The notes: generated by a model not told the origin, from the letters alone. A stretch of 64,000 nt of DNA from Mytilus edulis (GCF_963676685.1 NC_092346.1:26363133-26427132), one strand, 5' to 3'. Counted from the stretch's first letter, positions 15,101 to 26,302 are shown. Made by a program: numbers and translations.

Positions 15101-18100
15101 GAACTTCATTGTATCTCTAGTTGATAAAAATAATAATCAATAAGGATTCTGGGTAAAGGTAAATATGACAGCAACCTAACAATATAAGCATCAACCATGG
15201 GTGACAACATTTTTCTACTATAAATTGATAAGTGTCAATAGCATTGCCGAGAATATGGACAACCAATAAATTCTCTGAACAGAGTCATGTGACCTTTATA
15301 TCAGGCAAAAACAACTGGCAACAATGACCTTGAGACAATTATCAAGTCAAAAACTACAAACAAATTACTTTTAACATTTATTGAGAAATAAAAAAATATT
15401 AATTATTGTAACATTGGCACATGCTACCAAGACATCCTTATAAAAAAAACCTTGACAATTTCTATTAGACAAATATTATCGTAGCTTATCTTACTTCCTT
15501 AATTAAGATCAGAAAAATGGTACCCCGCGGAGATATATAACATTGAAATAATATTTATAGCTTGTTTATATACAAACATGTTTAATACATAATAGAATTA
15601 CAGACAGATCATTCGGTACGTAACAAAAATTAAATCCTGCTGCAAAAGTTTTCATAGATGTTATACCATTATAAAAAAATACTTGCATATTAAGCAGTCT
15701 TAACAATTGTGAAAAGTGACTTGTCTGTCATCTAGGTTAGAGGGAAAAAAAGAAACCGAACAAGGCCAGTGGCCAAAACGTCTTAACAAAAATAGTTTAA
15801 TTACTACAAAATGTTCCCTATTGGATTTCTACACTAGATTTTCTAATGTCGTCATATTTTTATTATTTGATTGTAGAGCGAGTGTCTTATTTAAAAAAAA
15901 AAAAACACATCTCCACATAATCTATATTATAATAAACATACTACAGTCCATGAATTTAATTAATAATTAATTAATAATAAAGATGAGTCACAATTTAAAT
16001 ATTAAACAAAATACAACTTTCTAACAGGCTTGTTTGCAGAATTTGACAAAACCACGAAATCAAGTATCTAAGAGAATACAATGTTTTCTTCAAACCAAGA
16101 AAATTGGTATTAAATTGTAAGTGGTATTATATAAAATACCTATCTGATCAGACAAGAATCAAGAAAGACAAAAGAAAAACGGCTCCTCGATTGCAAAAGA
16201 AACATTACGATTGATTTCAATGAACTTTGATTTAAGGACAGAAGCTTAATATCAAATAAGCTTTATAACTATTGCATCACAAAATAAATAGAGCTCAATG
16301 ACTGAGCACGTTTGAGGATCTTGGTGATCAAAGGAAATCTTTATAAGTGGCATTTCAACATTATTACATAATTATATATTTCCCTTTACTTAGAATAGTA
16401 ATCATTAAATCAAATACAAAACAGTTAGCAATTTATATATTAAATCACAATTACAAAATCGTCTCAGGAGATACCATTTATCTTCTTTTATCTACAAGAC
16501 AATTTATTTCAAATTCGTTTTACTAAACTGAGTACATGTACACAATGCTGGCTTTATTACTGACATTTCAAATACACTAGCAAAAACATCAGTACAATGT
16601 AAATCCATAATATGAAAATTTCTGTTGTTAGGGAATGACCATTTAATTTTTAATTTCAAGGAGGGGGGTGCAGATTTATCCCATACCTTATAGTGCTAAA
16701 TTTTGAAAATAATTTGATTGACAGCATCAAACTAAATAAACATTTTCTGACTCAGAAAAAAAGCCCACCTTAACCCCCCTTGAAGTTAAATGGTCAGTCC
16801 CTTATAATATGTTGCTCTATGATGGCTACATTAACATGGCAAGGAGGGGTGATTGATAAAGGGGAGGGACTGATTTATTAGGGCGGTAATATCATGGTAC
16901 ACTTTCAATGAAAAATATGTGAATATGCAAGAAAACAAATAACAAACGAACAAGTCAATACACCTACTCACAAACTTGTCATTATCACTTTAAAATATGT
17001 TCAGAAAATTAAAAAAATGTTCACAATATGACAACTTACCATGACAACTAATCAAGAAAAAATTACAAATCTATTTAAGAACTTACACAAGTGGACATCG
17101 TATTCAATCCTTAAGTCAATTTTTCAACTTATCTATTAATGTTCAGATTGATAACAAACACAACATACTGAATTTTCTGAAAGCTACTTAACAATACTGA
17201 ATTGACTGTAAGCCATACGTCTGAACAGTGCTGAATTGACTGCAAGCCAAACGTCTGAACAGTGCTGAATTGACTGCAAGCCAGACGTCTGAACAGTGCT
17301 GAATTGACTGCAAGCCAGACGTCTGAACAGTGCTGAATTGACTGCAAGCCAGACGTCTGAACAGTGCTGAATTGACTGCAAGCCAGACGTCTGAACAGTG
17401 CTGAATTGACTGCAAGCCAGACGTCTGAACAGTGCTGAATTGACTGCAAGCCAGACGTCTGAACAGTGCTGAATTGACTGCAAGCCAAACGTCTGAACAG
17501 TGCTGAATTGACTGCAAGCCAAACGTCTGAACAGTGCTGAATTGACTGCAAGCCAAACGTCTGAACAGTGCTGAATTTACAACAGGTTAAAATATCTAAA
17601 AGTAACTTTAACTCAAGCCAGAACTGAGCGTTTTTCAGTTCACACTTCTCAGATGTTGTTCAAATTAAAATGACTACTGTAAAAGCAGAAAAAATCGTGG
17701 AGGATTTAATTTCGTTTATTTCGTGGAAAGAATATATCCATTAAATTAAAACCCCCACGAAAATTTAACCTCCATAGAAAACCACTTACAGTTTAAGAAA
17801 ACTACAAAATTAAATCCCATGAAATCTTACAGAGAGACAAAACAACGAAATTTTAACCCCATGAAAATTAATGTTGCTACAGTATTTCAGAATAAATATA
17901 CCAGAGAGAATATTGGTGTGGAAATTGTGTGATAACACCTAAAACACTTCAAATTTAAGGAAAATATATATTTAATGAGGTAAATAACATTTCATATGTT
18001 TTAATTTGTGCTGTCTAAAATGTGCTTGAAGTTTTGTAAAAGCAAAATGCATAAATTTCTGCCAAAAACTAATTTCTACAAAAAGTTACTCTTTATTTAT

Positions 18101-20150
18101 GATGTTTTGGTTAAAATTATAAATATTTGAAAACAAGCTTTATATTCTTGGGCTGCCAAAGAATTTGAAACCGATATTACTTAGATGTGATTTGCAGTGT
18201 CTGCAATTGATGCTCTTAAATATTACCGGTAAGTGCAAAGTTGACATGCCCAAAAAAAACAAAATTTTTTTGCAGGCCTATCTTTCAACCATTCTTTGCA
18301 CAAAAGATAAAACCATTAATATTAAATAAAAAGATATATTAATTATATATAAAGGTGAAGGGAAAAGGTCAAAATCACAAATGCTGGTGCTACCCATAAA
18401 ACAATTGATAATAAAAAAGTTACTTTCCAATACCACAGTAGATATCAAAAACATACTAAATACTAGAAATAGCAAAATGTAAAAAAAAAACTAAACAAGT
18501 TTACCTTCCTTTGTTCCTCCTTGCTCTAAAATAATTTTACAGATTATGTTTATAGAAATTCTTCCTGAAAATTTGTCATAGAGTTAGAGGTATGAGTTTT
18601 GTTTAAAACTTGAAATGAAAAGTATCTCAAGTCTGCCAAGGAAGATGTGTGTGCTCTGCTGAACAAACATGATATGTTAGTAAAAAGAATTGGCAAAGCC
18701 CAGGTTTTGGTATTGTAAACACCAAAAATTACAAAATAAAAATAAAAAAAAAACAAGTACATGCCTTCATGTCCTCCAAAATCTATTATTTTTTAATTTT
18801 TGTCACTTAATTTTAAGTCATCTGCTGTATTATTCCTTACAGTAATTTATGTTCCTAAATACTCCTCTCAAAATGAATCATAAACAAGGGACATAACTCA
18901 TAAAAAAGATTAATTAAATAGGACTACTTAGTTCTTTATTAACACCAGTACTTTGTTCTTACTAATGTCAAATATGGACTTATTGGCAAGGATAAACTTC
19001 TAAAAAGACTAAAGCTGGGTTTTTTTAAGGCAAAATGTATAAATATTAAATTTCTAATTACTGTAAGCCTTTTTCTGCCCCTTCCTTTAAAGAACTTACA
19101 TATCGTCTTTGTTCTGTGGGTGTGCGTATCCTATTAGAAATTCTTCTTCCTCTTGCCAATGGAGAAATGCCCACTGTTGTTTTCACAGATGGAGGTTTTA
19201 TGTTCCCTTCCTGAAAATGGAAAAGAAGATAGATCTAGAAATACATTAGTGTCTGTACAGGAGGTCTTTCATTTTTTACTCTTAAATCTTTCAGAAATTT
19301 TTCACTATTCTTTACAAATTATACGAATCTTTCTCTATTCTTTACAAGTTATACGAATCTTTCTCTATTCTTTTTCATTCTAACACCCCATTCTGCCATG
19401 TTGTCCTGTCAATTTTTCTTCATTCTGCACTTTTTGACCATTATTCTCTTATTCTGTAAACCCATGCATCCAGACCCTTATACATGTACATTGGCACTGG
19501 CATATACTTTGCAGATAGTATAAATGTCCTTATAGTGAACTCAAACAAATCCTTTTCACTATTATTCATGAAAAATGCTCTCTTTTCACTAAATTAAGCA
19601 TCAAATAAGCATACGCTTTAACTTGCTGCATTTGTTTGCACTCATCCTAAGTCAAGAATCTGATGTTCAGTAGTTGTTGTTTGTTGATGTGAATCAATCT
19701 TTCCCGAATCTGTTTGTTTATATAGATAAGACCTTTGGTTTTCCCATTTGAATGGTTTTACACAGTCATTTTTTTTTACCCTTTATACTTGCTGTTCAGT
19801 GCATGTGTGAGTCAAGACTCAGTGTTAAAGTCCGTACTTTGACATATAATGGTTTACTTCTACAAATTGTGACTTGGATGGAGAGTTGTCTCATTGGCAC
19901 TCACTAACACATTAACACATCTTCTTATATCTATAAAAGTTTAATAACTTCATTTGTCACTACATGTATCTCAGATATTACATTTTTTATGATGTATCAA
20001 AATTACTGAAGATGAAAATTTTGTACTTACCAAACCAAGATAAATTCCAGTCATATTGCGTGGCTGGGCTTTACTGGGAACACTTTTTGTGGTGAACGGC
20101 ATATTTCTTGTCACTGGCAAATCCGGAGAATTTGGTGGTAAATTCCTCAT
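6136..20150 (-). CDS. Eight-exon gene for an unrecognised basic protein, 3' end unresolved
   Basis: I do not recognise this protein. Exons in transcript order are 20031-20150 (ATG at 20150-20148), 19100-19210, 18505-18525, 12210-12272, 11379-11515, 7761-7959, 7048-7142 and 6136-6329. Every intron has a GT donor and a pyrimidine-rich AG acceptor. The reading frame stays open through all seven joins, giving 313 residues and ending in phase 1 at a strong GTAAGT donor. Residues 1-65 are rich in Pro, Thr and Arg. Residues about 70-97 are charged (RRYSKEEQRKRLVEQLRIKE) and may form a short coiled coil. Residues about 178-215 are acidic with a possible helix (YAEALADEV... LEDCFRHV), whose spacing faintly recalls SPATA7, too weak to assign. 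The C-terminal part is Ser/Pro/Arg-rich. There is no signal peptide or membrane segment. The composition suggests a cytoskeletal or ciliary protein, which is inference only. The exon chain is well supported; the function is unknown. Confidence 0.72.
6625..6985. repeat. Two-copy tandem duplication, about 180-190 bp, in intron 7
   Basis: The order AAGCCATCTT, TTGGCAAGCAATAATAGTC, TCTATTATTGTTGAATGGAT, TTTTCATTGATCAAATCTG, CTGCCTGTATCTTTTTGAAA occurs once at 6625-6797 and again at 6806-6985 with small differences and an insertion. It lies wholly inside the intron between exons 7 and 8 of the minus-strand gene. Confidence 0.7.
8918..10880. repeat. Composite dispersed repeat with tandem ~115-bp units, in intron 5
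   Basis: It starts with a hairpin (AAGGTCTTTCCC ... GGAAAGACCTT at about 8920-8953). Blocks containing GTTATCTCCCTT and GACCTTTAATTT follow. From about 10340 to 10870 there are four to five degenerate direct repeats of about 115 bp, each carrying GGGGTCATTNAGTGCAAAAA and then CGCATATCAAATGAAAGGTC. No open frame of interest. All of it lies between exons 5 and 6 of the minus-strand gene. Confidence 0.55.
12560..12870 (+). repeat. Dispersed repeat family B, long copy
   Basis: Begins near GAGAATGGAAATGGGGAAT and contains GAGACAACAACCTGACC, GGGTCACCAACAGGTCTTC, a CCTAAACAAATATATACTAG block and the tail GGCTCCTGACTTGGGACAGG. Related copies or pieces lie at about 14652-14735, 33700-33845 (minus), 37365-37400 (minus), 47113-47150, 52324-52352 and 59422-59710 (minus). 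The recurring order of blocks shows one family. The 104-codon open frame across this copy is repeat sequence, not a gene. Confidence 0.7.
13178..13325 (+). repeat. Dispersed repeat family A
   Basis: Contains the family signature: GTATGAGTGTCAATGAGACA, ACTCTCCATC, then ATTATAGGTCAATATATGGC and CTTCA...GAGCCTTGG. The same ordered blocks occur at about 14882-15062, 19728-19935 (minus), 34722-34940, 49003-49075, 52090-52320, 53757-53880 and 62055-62125, with worn pieces at 7322-7420 and 8190-8220. Length and spread suggest a SINE-like or other short non-autonomous element; I see no RNA-polymerase-III promoter clear enough to call. Confidence 0.65.
13565..14230. repeat. Dispersed repeat family F, copy 1
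   Basis: Starts around GTTCCGCGGAACCCAGTGTC and ends at a block with CGATCGCTATGTCTC...CGACAAAA. It contains two or three internal repeats of the phrase GCTTCTGTCCAAGTTTGGTA followed by AATCCAGGATAG. A second copy with the same order is at 52393-52942. The open frames inside it on the minus strand (95 and 60 codons) are by-products of the repeat. Confidence 0.65.
14882..15062 (+). repeat. Dispersed repeat family A
   Basis: A fuller copy than the one at 13178: GGTGTGAGTGCCAATGAGAC, ACTCTCCATCC, ATTATAGGTCAATGTACGGC, CTTCAACACGGAGCCTTGG, then AGCTATAAAGGACCCC and ATTCAAACGGGAAAACC. Intronic in the minus-strand gene. Confidence 0.65.
16631..16801. mobile_element. 171-bp fold-back element with TTA target duplication
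   Basis: Terminal inverted repeats are GGGAATGACCATTTAA and TTAAATGGTCAGTCCC. The direct flanks are TTA (16628-16630 and 16802-16804). Inside the arms there is a G run on the left (GGAGGGGGG) and a C run on the right. A 3-bp TWA duplication and GGG-starting ends fit PIF/Harbinger-type miniature elements. The ends resemble those of the elements at 24285 and 48313. Confidence 0.65.
17191..17577. repeat. 34-bp minisatellite, about 11 copies
   Basis: The unit contains GCTGAATTGACTGCAAGCC then A-G/A-ACGTCTGAACAGT; the total period is 34 bp. Copies differ at only a few positions (AGACG versus AAACG, and a more worn first unit). Because 34 is not a multiple of 3 and the unit has no stop on the minus strand, all three minus frames stay open for over 110 codons. 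The array is inside intron 3 of the minus-strand gene and is not coding. Confidence 0.9.
17668..17895. repeat. Dispersed element with degenerate inverted ends
   Basis: Bounded by CTACTGTAAAAGCAG at the left and GTTGCTACAGTATTTCAG at the right, with internal blocks AATCGTGG...TTTCGTGGAAAG and CCCACGAAAATTTAACC. This layout (short TIRs around ACTGTA and internal CGTGG/CCACG phrases) looks like a miniature transposon, but no clear target duplication is visible. Confidence 0.35.
18505..18525 (-). CDS. 21-nt microexon (exon 3) of the eight-exon gene
   Basis: This exon encodes only SKEEQRK. It is bounded by a TTTTAG acceptor and a GTAAAC donor and is phase 0 on both sides, so it can be skipped without a frame change. 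It joins the end of exon 2 (...EQRRY) to the start of exon 4 (RLVEQLR...) within one continuous charged helix-like stretch. That continuity is the main reason for calling it. Confidence 0.6.
19303..19380. repeat. Short tandem repeat, about 31 bp, 2-3 copies
   Basis: TATTCTTTACAA(A/G)TTATACG followed by AATCTTTCTC occurs twice in full and once in part. It lies in intron 1 of the minus-strand gene, just upstream of the exon-2 acceptor. Confidence 0.6.
19728..19935 (-). repeat. Dispersed repeat family A, minus orientation
   Basis: Read on the minus strand it shows AAGATGTG..., GAGTGCCAATGAGACAACTC, TCCATCCAAGTCACAATTTG, AAACCATTATATGTCAAAGT and the family tail. Intronic in the minus-strand gene. 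Confidence 0.6.
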
Positions 20151-21411
20151 GATTTAAGTCTTATAACAATTCAATTTATTTTCTCCATTTAAAATATCAC
20201 ATATCTATAATTCACATAGATTTTTTTTCTGATTATATTTAAGCTTGAGTTTCCTCTCTTTTACATTTTGTTAATTGTCTGGTTAAAAATTAGCTACAAA
20301 TAGAAAGAGTTGACATGAATAGTAATAAAATCTCATAAATAAATATTTTCATTATTGTTTTTTATGAAGAACAAAAGAAATTAAATAAAGTACTTGTAAC
20401 GTAACAGACTTACGATATATCATGTTTCATATTTCAAACTGAAATCTATTCAAACTGAACAATTCTAAAGTGACAAAAATCAAAATGTCACATATTGATC
20501 AAACACGATTTCATATTAATCCTTTACAAAAGTTAGGTACACATTAATGATATATATTGTAAAGTTCCTTTGATAAAACTGAAGTTTCAATGTTAATAAT
20601 ATTTACCTTTCAAAGCAATATATCTACTTTTTCAGAAATATTACGACTATAGAAGAATACTTCACTTTTTCAAAGTCAATCAGCATTTTAATTGTAAAAA
20701 ATATTATTAATATCAATATTACAAGATTTACCGATTTGATTCCGATTGCATCTAAAAGGGGATACACAAGGTCATAATATTTCTGATTCTGACACAGTGT
20801 CAAAGAATTAAAACCCATAGTATTTAAACAAGACCAATTTAAAGATATAGTGTTAAAATCCCACAGAAAAATCTTATCAAGAAGTTCAATCAAATATTTT
20901 TTTTGGCAGTAGGCCACCCTACATGATACTCGATAACTTTACACATTTGAAGTGTTCAATAAATTTCATTGTTTACTGAAGCATTATATTGCAACACACA
21001 ATACACATTGAATGATATTGATATGCAAGTTACTTATAAGACCTATAAAAATAACACTCAATATATGCATGTAAATTTAAAATCCTTCCTAAATTGTTTT
21101 ACATGTATTTCATAATTCTATAGCTTATTATCTCCCTTGCATAGCTCATTCAAGTTTTAATACATGTACTTGATTTCCAATGGAACTTGAAAGATTACCT
21201 ATAAACAACTCAAACATATAGCCATAAACTTGACATTCCAATTTAATACTGTTTAAGTCAACTTTTAACCTTCAGATGACTTTAATATTATTTTATATTA
21301 TATACAGTTTTCTCTAGTGGTCTTGAACTCTGTTGTACATTGTAGTACCAAAGGCATTTAAAAAGAATTCCCTTGCAGAAAAAAATGAACCTAGTGCATG
21401 ACTCTGATAAA
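20151..21411. other. Upstream region of the minus-strand gene
   Basis: This 1.3 kb should hold the promoter and 5' UTR of the minus-strand gene. I see no clear TATA box or initiator. A 97-codon minus frame at 20624-20917 starts only at GTG and has an in-frame stop a few codons upstream, so it is not called a gene. Confidence 0.4.
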
Positions 21412-21558
21412 GACATTGGCCGATCCAGGAACCCCCCCCCCCCCCCTTTTTTTTTGGCCGATCAATGCATTTGAATAGGAGCAAATAGTTGAAACCCCCC
21501 CTTTTTACTCTGGGTTGGGAACCCCCCTTTTTCAAATGGCTGGATCCGCCCCTGAAAG
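21412..21558. repeat. Short fold-back repeat with poly-C core
   Basis: Opens with TTGGCCGATCCAGGAACCCC and closes with CAAATGGCTGGATCCGCCCC; the interior has runs of C then T (CCCCCCTTTTT). The same type recurs at 57097-57250, where AGTGGCGGATCCAGGGGG faces CTGCATCCGCCCCTGC. Inverted ends and homopolymer interior indicate a miniature fold-back element. Confidence 0.55.
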
Positions 21559-22529
21559 ATGTCCATAATTTTGACAAAAACAAAATAGACCCATAAATCC
21601 AGATCCACCGTTTGATAAATAATAACATCTGAAGGGATCTAAAACTTTAAAATTTTAAAATCAAAACTGGAGCCTGGCATTATGGAACAAATTTGAAAAG
21701 AATTTGAGTTGACTTGAGAAATGTTCAAAATTGCCATTTAAGTAACAACTAAAGTCCAATAACTCTGACTGAAAAATAAAACTAGATCCTGTGTCACTCA
21801 CCTTGCATGGTCTATGTGCATATAAAACAAAGGACACAGATGGATTCATAACAAAATTGTGTTTTGGTGATGGTGATATGTTTGTATAGATCTTACTTTA
21901 CCGAACATTCGTGCTGCTTACAATTATCTCTACCTATAATGAATTTGATCCAGTAGTTACAGTGGAAAATAATTTGTAAAAAGGAGTAAAGGTAGATTTT
22001 GGCCTCAAATTTCAGGTTCATCTGACGAAAGATTTTGGACACTTTTTAAACAATTAAGAGTCTATTTCATTTGATTCAATTAGTTTTTGTGAAATATAAG
22101 TAAAATCTATCAAATATGCCAAAAAATGTCACTTTTCAGATGGTTTTTGTCAAAAATGAAAGTGGACGCATCCGTTTCATCCTCAACCTTTTAATAATAT
22201 ATGTTATGTATTATCATCAAATACAACTTATATTTTAATATTAAGAATGAACACAAATGCAGCCACTTTCATTTAGGACGGAAACCATAAAAAATTGAAC
22301 TAAAATACTAATGTGAAGATTTTAGTAATTAAGCATGACTTAATGATGCTAGTACCTAATATATGTGCATTGTATTGTCAAAAACAGCCCTTATGTAGCA
22401 GAAACATTCTTCTTTCCAACAAATAACTAAAAGTTTAAATATTAACAATTTTGTAAAACTGCTATATTTTGGGGACAAAAAGGGGACTTACCAGACCTAC
22501 TCCTTCACTAACTTCATGAAAATTGTTAA

Positions 22530-23530
22530 AAATGTACTTTAAAGGGCAATAACTCCTTTAGGGGTCAACTGACCATTTTGGTTATGCTGACTTATTACTT
22601 TGCTGAACATTATTGCTGTTTACAGTTTATCTCTATCTATAATAGTATTCAAGATAATAACCAAAAACAGCAAAATTTCTTAAAAATTACCAATTGGGGG
22701 CAGCAACCCAACAACCAGTTGTCCAATTCATCTTAAAATTTCAGGACAGGTAGATACTGACTTGATAAACAATTTAACCCCTTGTCAGATTTGATCTAAA
22801 TGCTTTGGTTTCAGAGTTATAAGTAAAATCTACATTTTACCCCTATGTTCTATTTTTAGCCATGGTTGGTTGGCACACATTTTTTAAACTAGTACCCTTA
22901 AAATGATTGTGGCTAAGTTTGATCAAATTTGGTCCAGTAGTTTCGGAGAAGAAGATTTTTGTAAAAGATTACAAAAATTTACAAAAAATGGATAAAAAAT
23001 GACTGTAAAGGGCAATTACTCCTTAAGGGGTCAACTGACCATTTTGGTCCTGTTGACTTATTTGTAGATCTTATTTTGCTGAACATTATTGCTGTTTACA
23101 GTTTATCTCTATCTATAATAATATTCAAGATAATGACCAAAAACAGTAAAATTTCCTTAAAATTACCAATTCAGGGGCAGCTACCCAACAAACAGTTATC
23201 CGATTCATTTGAAAATTTCAGAGCAGATAGATCTTGACTTGATAAACATTTCTATTCCCATTAGATTTGCTCTAAATGCTTTGGTTTCAGAGTTATAAGA
23301 CAAAATCTACATTTTATCCCTATGTTCTATTTCTAGCTGTGGCGGCCATCTTGGTTAGTTGGCCGAGTCATTGGACACATTTTTCAAACTAGATACCCAA
23401 ATGATGATTGTGGCCAAGTTTGGTTCAATTTGGCTCAGTAGTTTCAGAGGAGAAGATTTTTGTAAAAGTTAATGACGAGGAACGTCGATGACGGAGGACA
23501 GCAAGTGATGAAAAAAGCTCACCTGGCCCA
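22530..23530. repeat. Tandem pair of ~450-bp dispersed units (family E)
   Basis: Two consecutive units each read GGGCAATAACTCCTTTAGGG (with variants), GTCAACTGACCATTTTGGT, GAACATTATTGCTGTTTACA, GTTTATCTCTATCTATAATA, AATGCTTTGGTTTCAGAGTT and a closing AGTAGTTTC(A/G)GAG(A/G)AGAAG. The first starts near 22545 and the second near 23000. A worn fragment of the same family is at about 21870-21980. No open frame is kept. Confidence 0.7.
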
Positions 23531-23578
23531 AAGATAAAGCAATATCAACTTGTAGATATGAAACAAAACTTATGTAAA

Positions 23579-24035
23579 AAACAAGAATGTGTCCAATGTA
23601 CACCGATGCCCCACTCAATCATTTTCCATGTTCCATGGACCGTGAAATAGGGAAAAAATCTAATTTGGCATAAAAATTAGAAAGATTATACTATACTATA
23701 GGGAACATGTGTACTAAGTTTCAAGTTGATTTGACTTCAATTTCATCAAAAACTACCTTGACCAAAAACTTTAACCTGAAACTCCCACTTTCATTTTCTA
23801 TGTTAAGTGGACCATGATATTAGGGTCAAAAGTCTAATTTGGCTTTAAAATCAGAAAGATCATATCATAAGCAATAAGTGTACTAAGTTTCAAGTGGATT
23901 GAACTTCAGCTTCATCAAAAACTACCTTGACCACAAACTTTAACCTGGAGCAGGACGAACGGACAAACGGCCGGACGAATGGAGCCACAGAACAGAAAAC
24001 ATAATGCCCCTCTTCTATCATCGGTGGGGCATAAA
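23579..24035 (+). repeat. Dispersed repeat family D, copy with doubled core
   Basis: Starts ACAAGAATGTGTCCAATGTA and ends at TCATCGGTGGGGCATAAAAA. The core (TTTGGC...AAAATTAGAAAGAT, GTGTACTAAGTTTCAAGT, CTTCATCAAAAACTACCTTG, ACCAAAAACTTTAACCTG) is present twice. It ends with GGACGAACGGACAAACGGCC, a CGGA-rich stretch. Other copies: 24905-25140, 29044-29338, and minus at 47629-48076. Confidence 0.7.
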
Positions 24036-24284
24036 AACAACAGTAACTTGGTGAATTTCTATTTCTAATTTATTTTAGTAGTATGTTACATGTAGCATAA
24101 ATACAAGTATTATATTTTGGAGGTCTTTAGACAGGCTTCACTGTATTTACAAATTCATCAAACAATTCATCATCCTTATCCAAGTTTATTATTAATTATC
24201 ACCCCTTTACTTAACTTAGCAGATGGGAGTCAGGTCAGATATCAAACCATATTGACACTTTTAATAATTTCACCACATGGCTAA

Positions 24285-24592
24285 GGGAGCTACCATTTGA
24301 TTTTTATGGGGGGGGGGGGGGGGGGGGGGGGGGGGGGCTAGGATGAAAAATTTTCTTCTGCATTTTTTTTTAGCTGTAATCTCTGACCTGCCTTTTTATT
24401 TTTCACTCTGTTCGGTCCTGCCTTTTTTTTTTAGTTTATCCTGACTTTTTTTTACCTAAATTGTCGTCCTGACTTTTTTTTTTTGCAAGTGTCTCATCCT
24501 GCCTTTTTTTTTACTCAAAACTCCTGTTCTGCCTATTTTTTTCGAATTTCATCCTAGCCCCCCCCCCCCATAAAAATCAAATGGTAGCTCCC
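24285..24592. mobile_element. 308-bp fold-back element, TAA-flanked, copy 1
   Basis: Inverted ends are GGGAGCTACCATTTGATTTT and AAAATCAAATGGTAGCTCCC. The flanks are TAA on both sides (24282-24284, 24593-24595). The left arm runs into about 30 G residues and the right arm into about 12 C. The interior repeats phrases such as CCTGCCTTTTTTTT. A second copy in the opposite orientation is at 48313-48560, also TAA-flanked. The 3-bp TWA duplication and GGG ends fit PIF/Harbinger-like miniature elements. Confidence 0.75.
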
Positions 24593-24904
24593 TAATTTGA
24601 GATAAACTTGTCAGAATCATTCTGAGGTACTACATGTATGTATTTGTTTGTGGGTTGTTGTTTTTTTTTGTTAAAGTTAAAATGTGTAATCAAAATGTGG
24701 AACATTTACAGTAAAAACAATATTTGTAGGTTGAAAATAATTTAGAACTGCAGTCTTTGTAAATTGAAAAATCTATGGCAAAAAAGTCAGATAGGAACAT
24801 GTATTGACAGAGAAGAAGTAAGGTGTCTAATAAATTACAAGCAAAGACTACAAATGTTATGTTTTGACTTTACATGTACATGTTAGTTATGATTTAAAAT
24901 CTAA

Positions 24905-25140
24905 ACAAGAATGTGTCCATAGTACATGAGTGCCCCACTTGCACTTTCATTTTCTATATGTTCAGTGGACATTAAAATTAGAAAGATCATATCAAAAGGA
25001 ACATGTGTACAAAGTTTCAAGTTGATTGGACTTCAACTTCATCCAACACTACCTTGACCAAAACATTTAACCAAAAACTTTAACATGAAGTGGGGCAGAC
25101 AGACAATTGGACAGACTAACAAATGCACACACTGAAACAA
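24905..25140 (+). repeat. Dispersed repeat family D, single-core copy
   Basis: ACAAGAATGTGTCCATAGTA at the left, then GCCCCACTTGCACTTTCATT, the AAAATTAGAAAGATCATATC and GTTTCAAGTTGATTGGACTT blocks, and AACTTTAACATGAAGTGGGG. No gene. Confidence 0.65.
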
Positions 25141-25993
25141 ACATTATTCTCATAAATTGGCCATAAAAAGCAGGTATATTATATATATGGAGTATGATAG
25201 CAAATGATTGAACGATTGATTGTTGTTTGCATAATGACCAGTGGCAATTATATAACAAATATTATTAGTGATCTTGCAAATAAAACAAAACAGCAGTTTC
25301 AGAACATCTAGTGCAGTTTAATTTATTACTTTGAAATACATGTACTACCTGGCAATGTCTGATATTTTCAAAATAAATAAAGTGGAAAGTTGCACATTTC
25401 ATGTTCTGATAATGATTGAGTTATCTGATTTAACTTTGTTTGTATTTTATGTGATATTTCACTATTGTTTGCCTAACAATCTGCAGAATGGATATCTAGG
25501 AAAAGTTTCTGAACTGAAATAATAATTTTGCAGAGGAAAACTCTTTACAGCTTAAATCCTCATCATTTCGACTCTGTAAGATACTTGACTCATGAGCAAG
25601 CATACCATATTTCCTTTTTTTAAATCCATATGTATGTACGTAAGCAGCACTTTTTATTGTTGAATTATTTATAACCACAATATGAAGCATTATTCAACTT
25701 AATTTTCATTTACAACTGGTTTATATTTTTATATTAAGATTTGTTAAATCAGAAACAAATTAAATGATGCAAGTATGCTTGCTCACAGCTCACAAAATAA
25801 TTATTGGCAATTACCTGTTGTTTCTGTACATTCAACTGATGTAATATGTAAGGGGTCGTAATGGGGTTACCTTCATAAGGAATAGCAGTAAAAATTCTTG
25901 CCAAATAACATTACTGGTAATTTTGGGTGCAGGACGATAAAATGCACTCTTTCTTTTAGATGATAAATTAATCCACTGATTTTTAAGAATCAC

Positions 25994-26162
25994 ATGATTT
26001 TTTTTCGAAAAACAAGTCACAATAAATATTTGAGACCTCTGAGGAATTATGATAAGAATATTTTGATGTACCACGGTAAAATTTTAACCAATTTGATGCT
26101 AACAGTAGCCGAAAATAACCTTTTGACGCCTGACAGTAAAGGACATCCATATATCTTCATAC
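25994..26162 (+). CDS. Possible isolated exon, 56 codons before a strong donor
   Basis: From an ATG at 25994 the frame reads 56 codons, including YHGKILTNLMLTVAENNLLT, up to a good donor (CAAT|GTAAGT). The later part looks protein-like and the open frame continues to 26245 without splicing. No neighbouring exon could be linked, and I do not recognise the peptide. It could equally be chance. Confidence 0.15.
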
Positions 26163-26302
26163 AATGTAAGTACGAAAATTATAATTCTTCGTGGGACTAT
26201 GTTAATATTATTTATCAGTCTTTATTTTTACTTAAAGCTGTGTAAGAAGTTTTTAAAGGAATTAGAAAAAATAATGACACTAAAAACAACAGTATCACAC
26301 AG

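Noticed and set aside
17129-17556. Three overlapping minus-strand open frames of 112-140 codons
   Set aside because: They are the 34-bp minisatellite read in its three frames; no unique coding sequence.
20624-20917. 97-codon minus-strand open frame near the first gene's promoter
   Set aside because: Starts at GTG with a nearby upstream stop and ends in a low-complexity Ile/Phe/Lys tail; no exon partner found.
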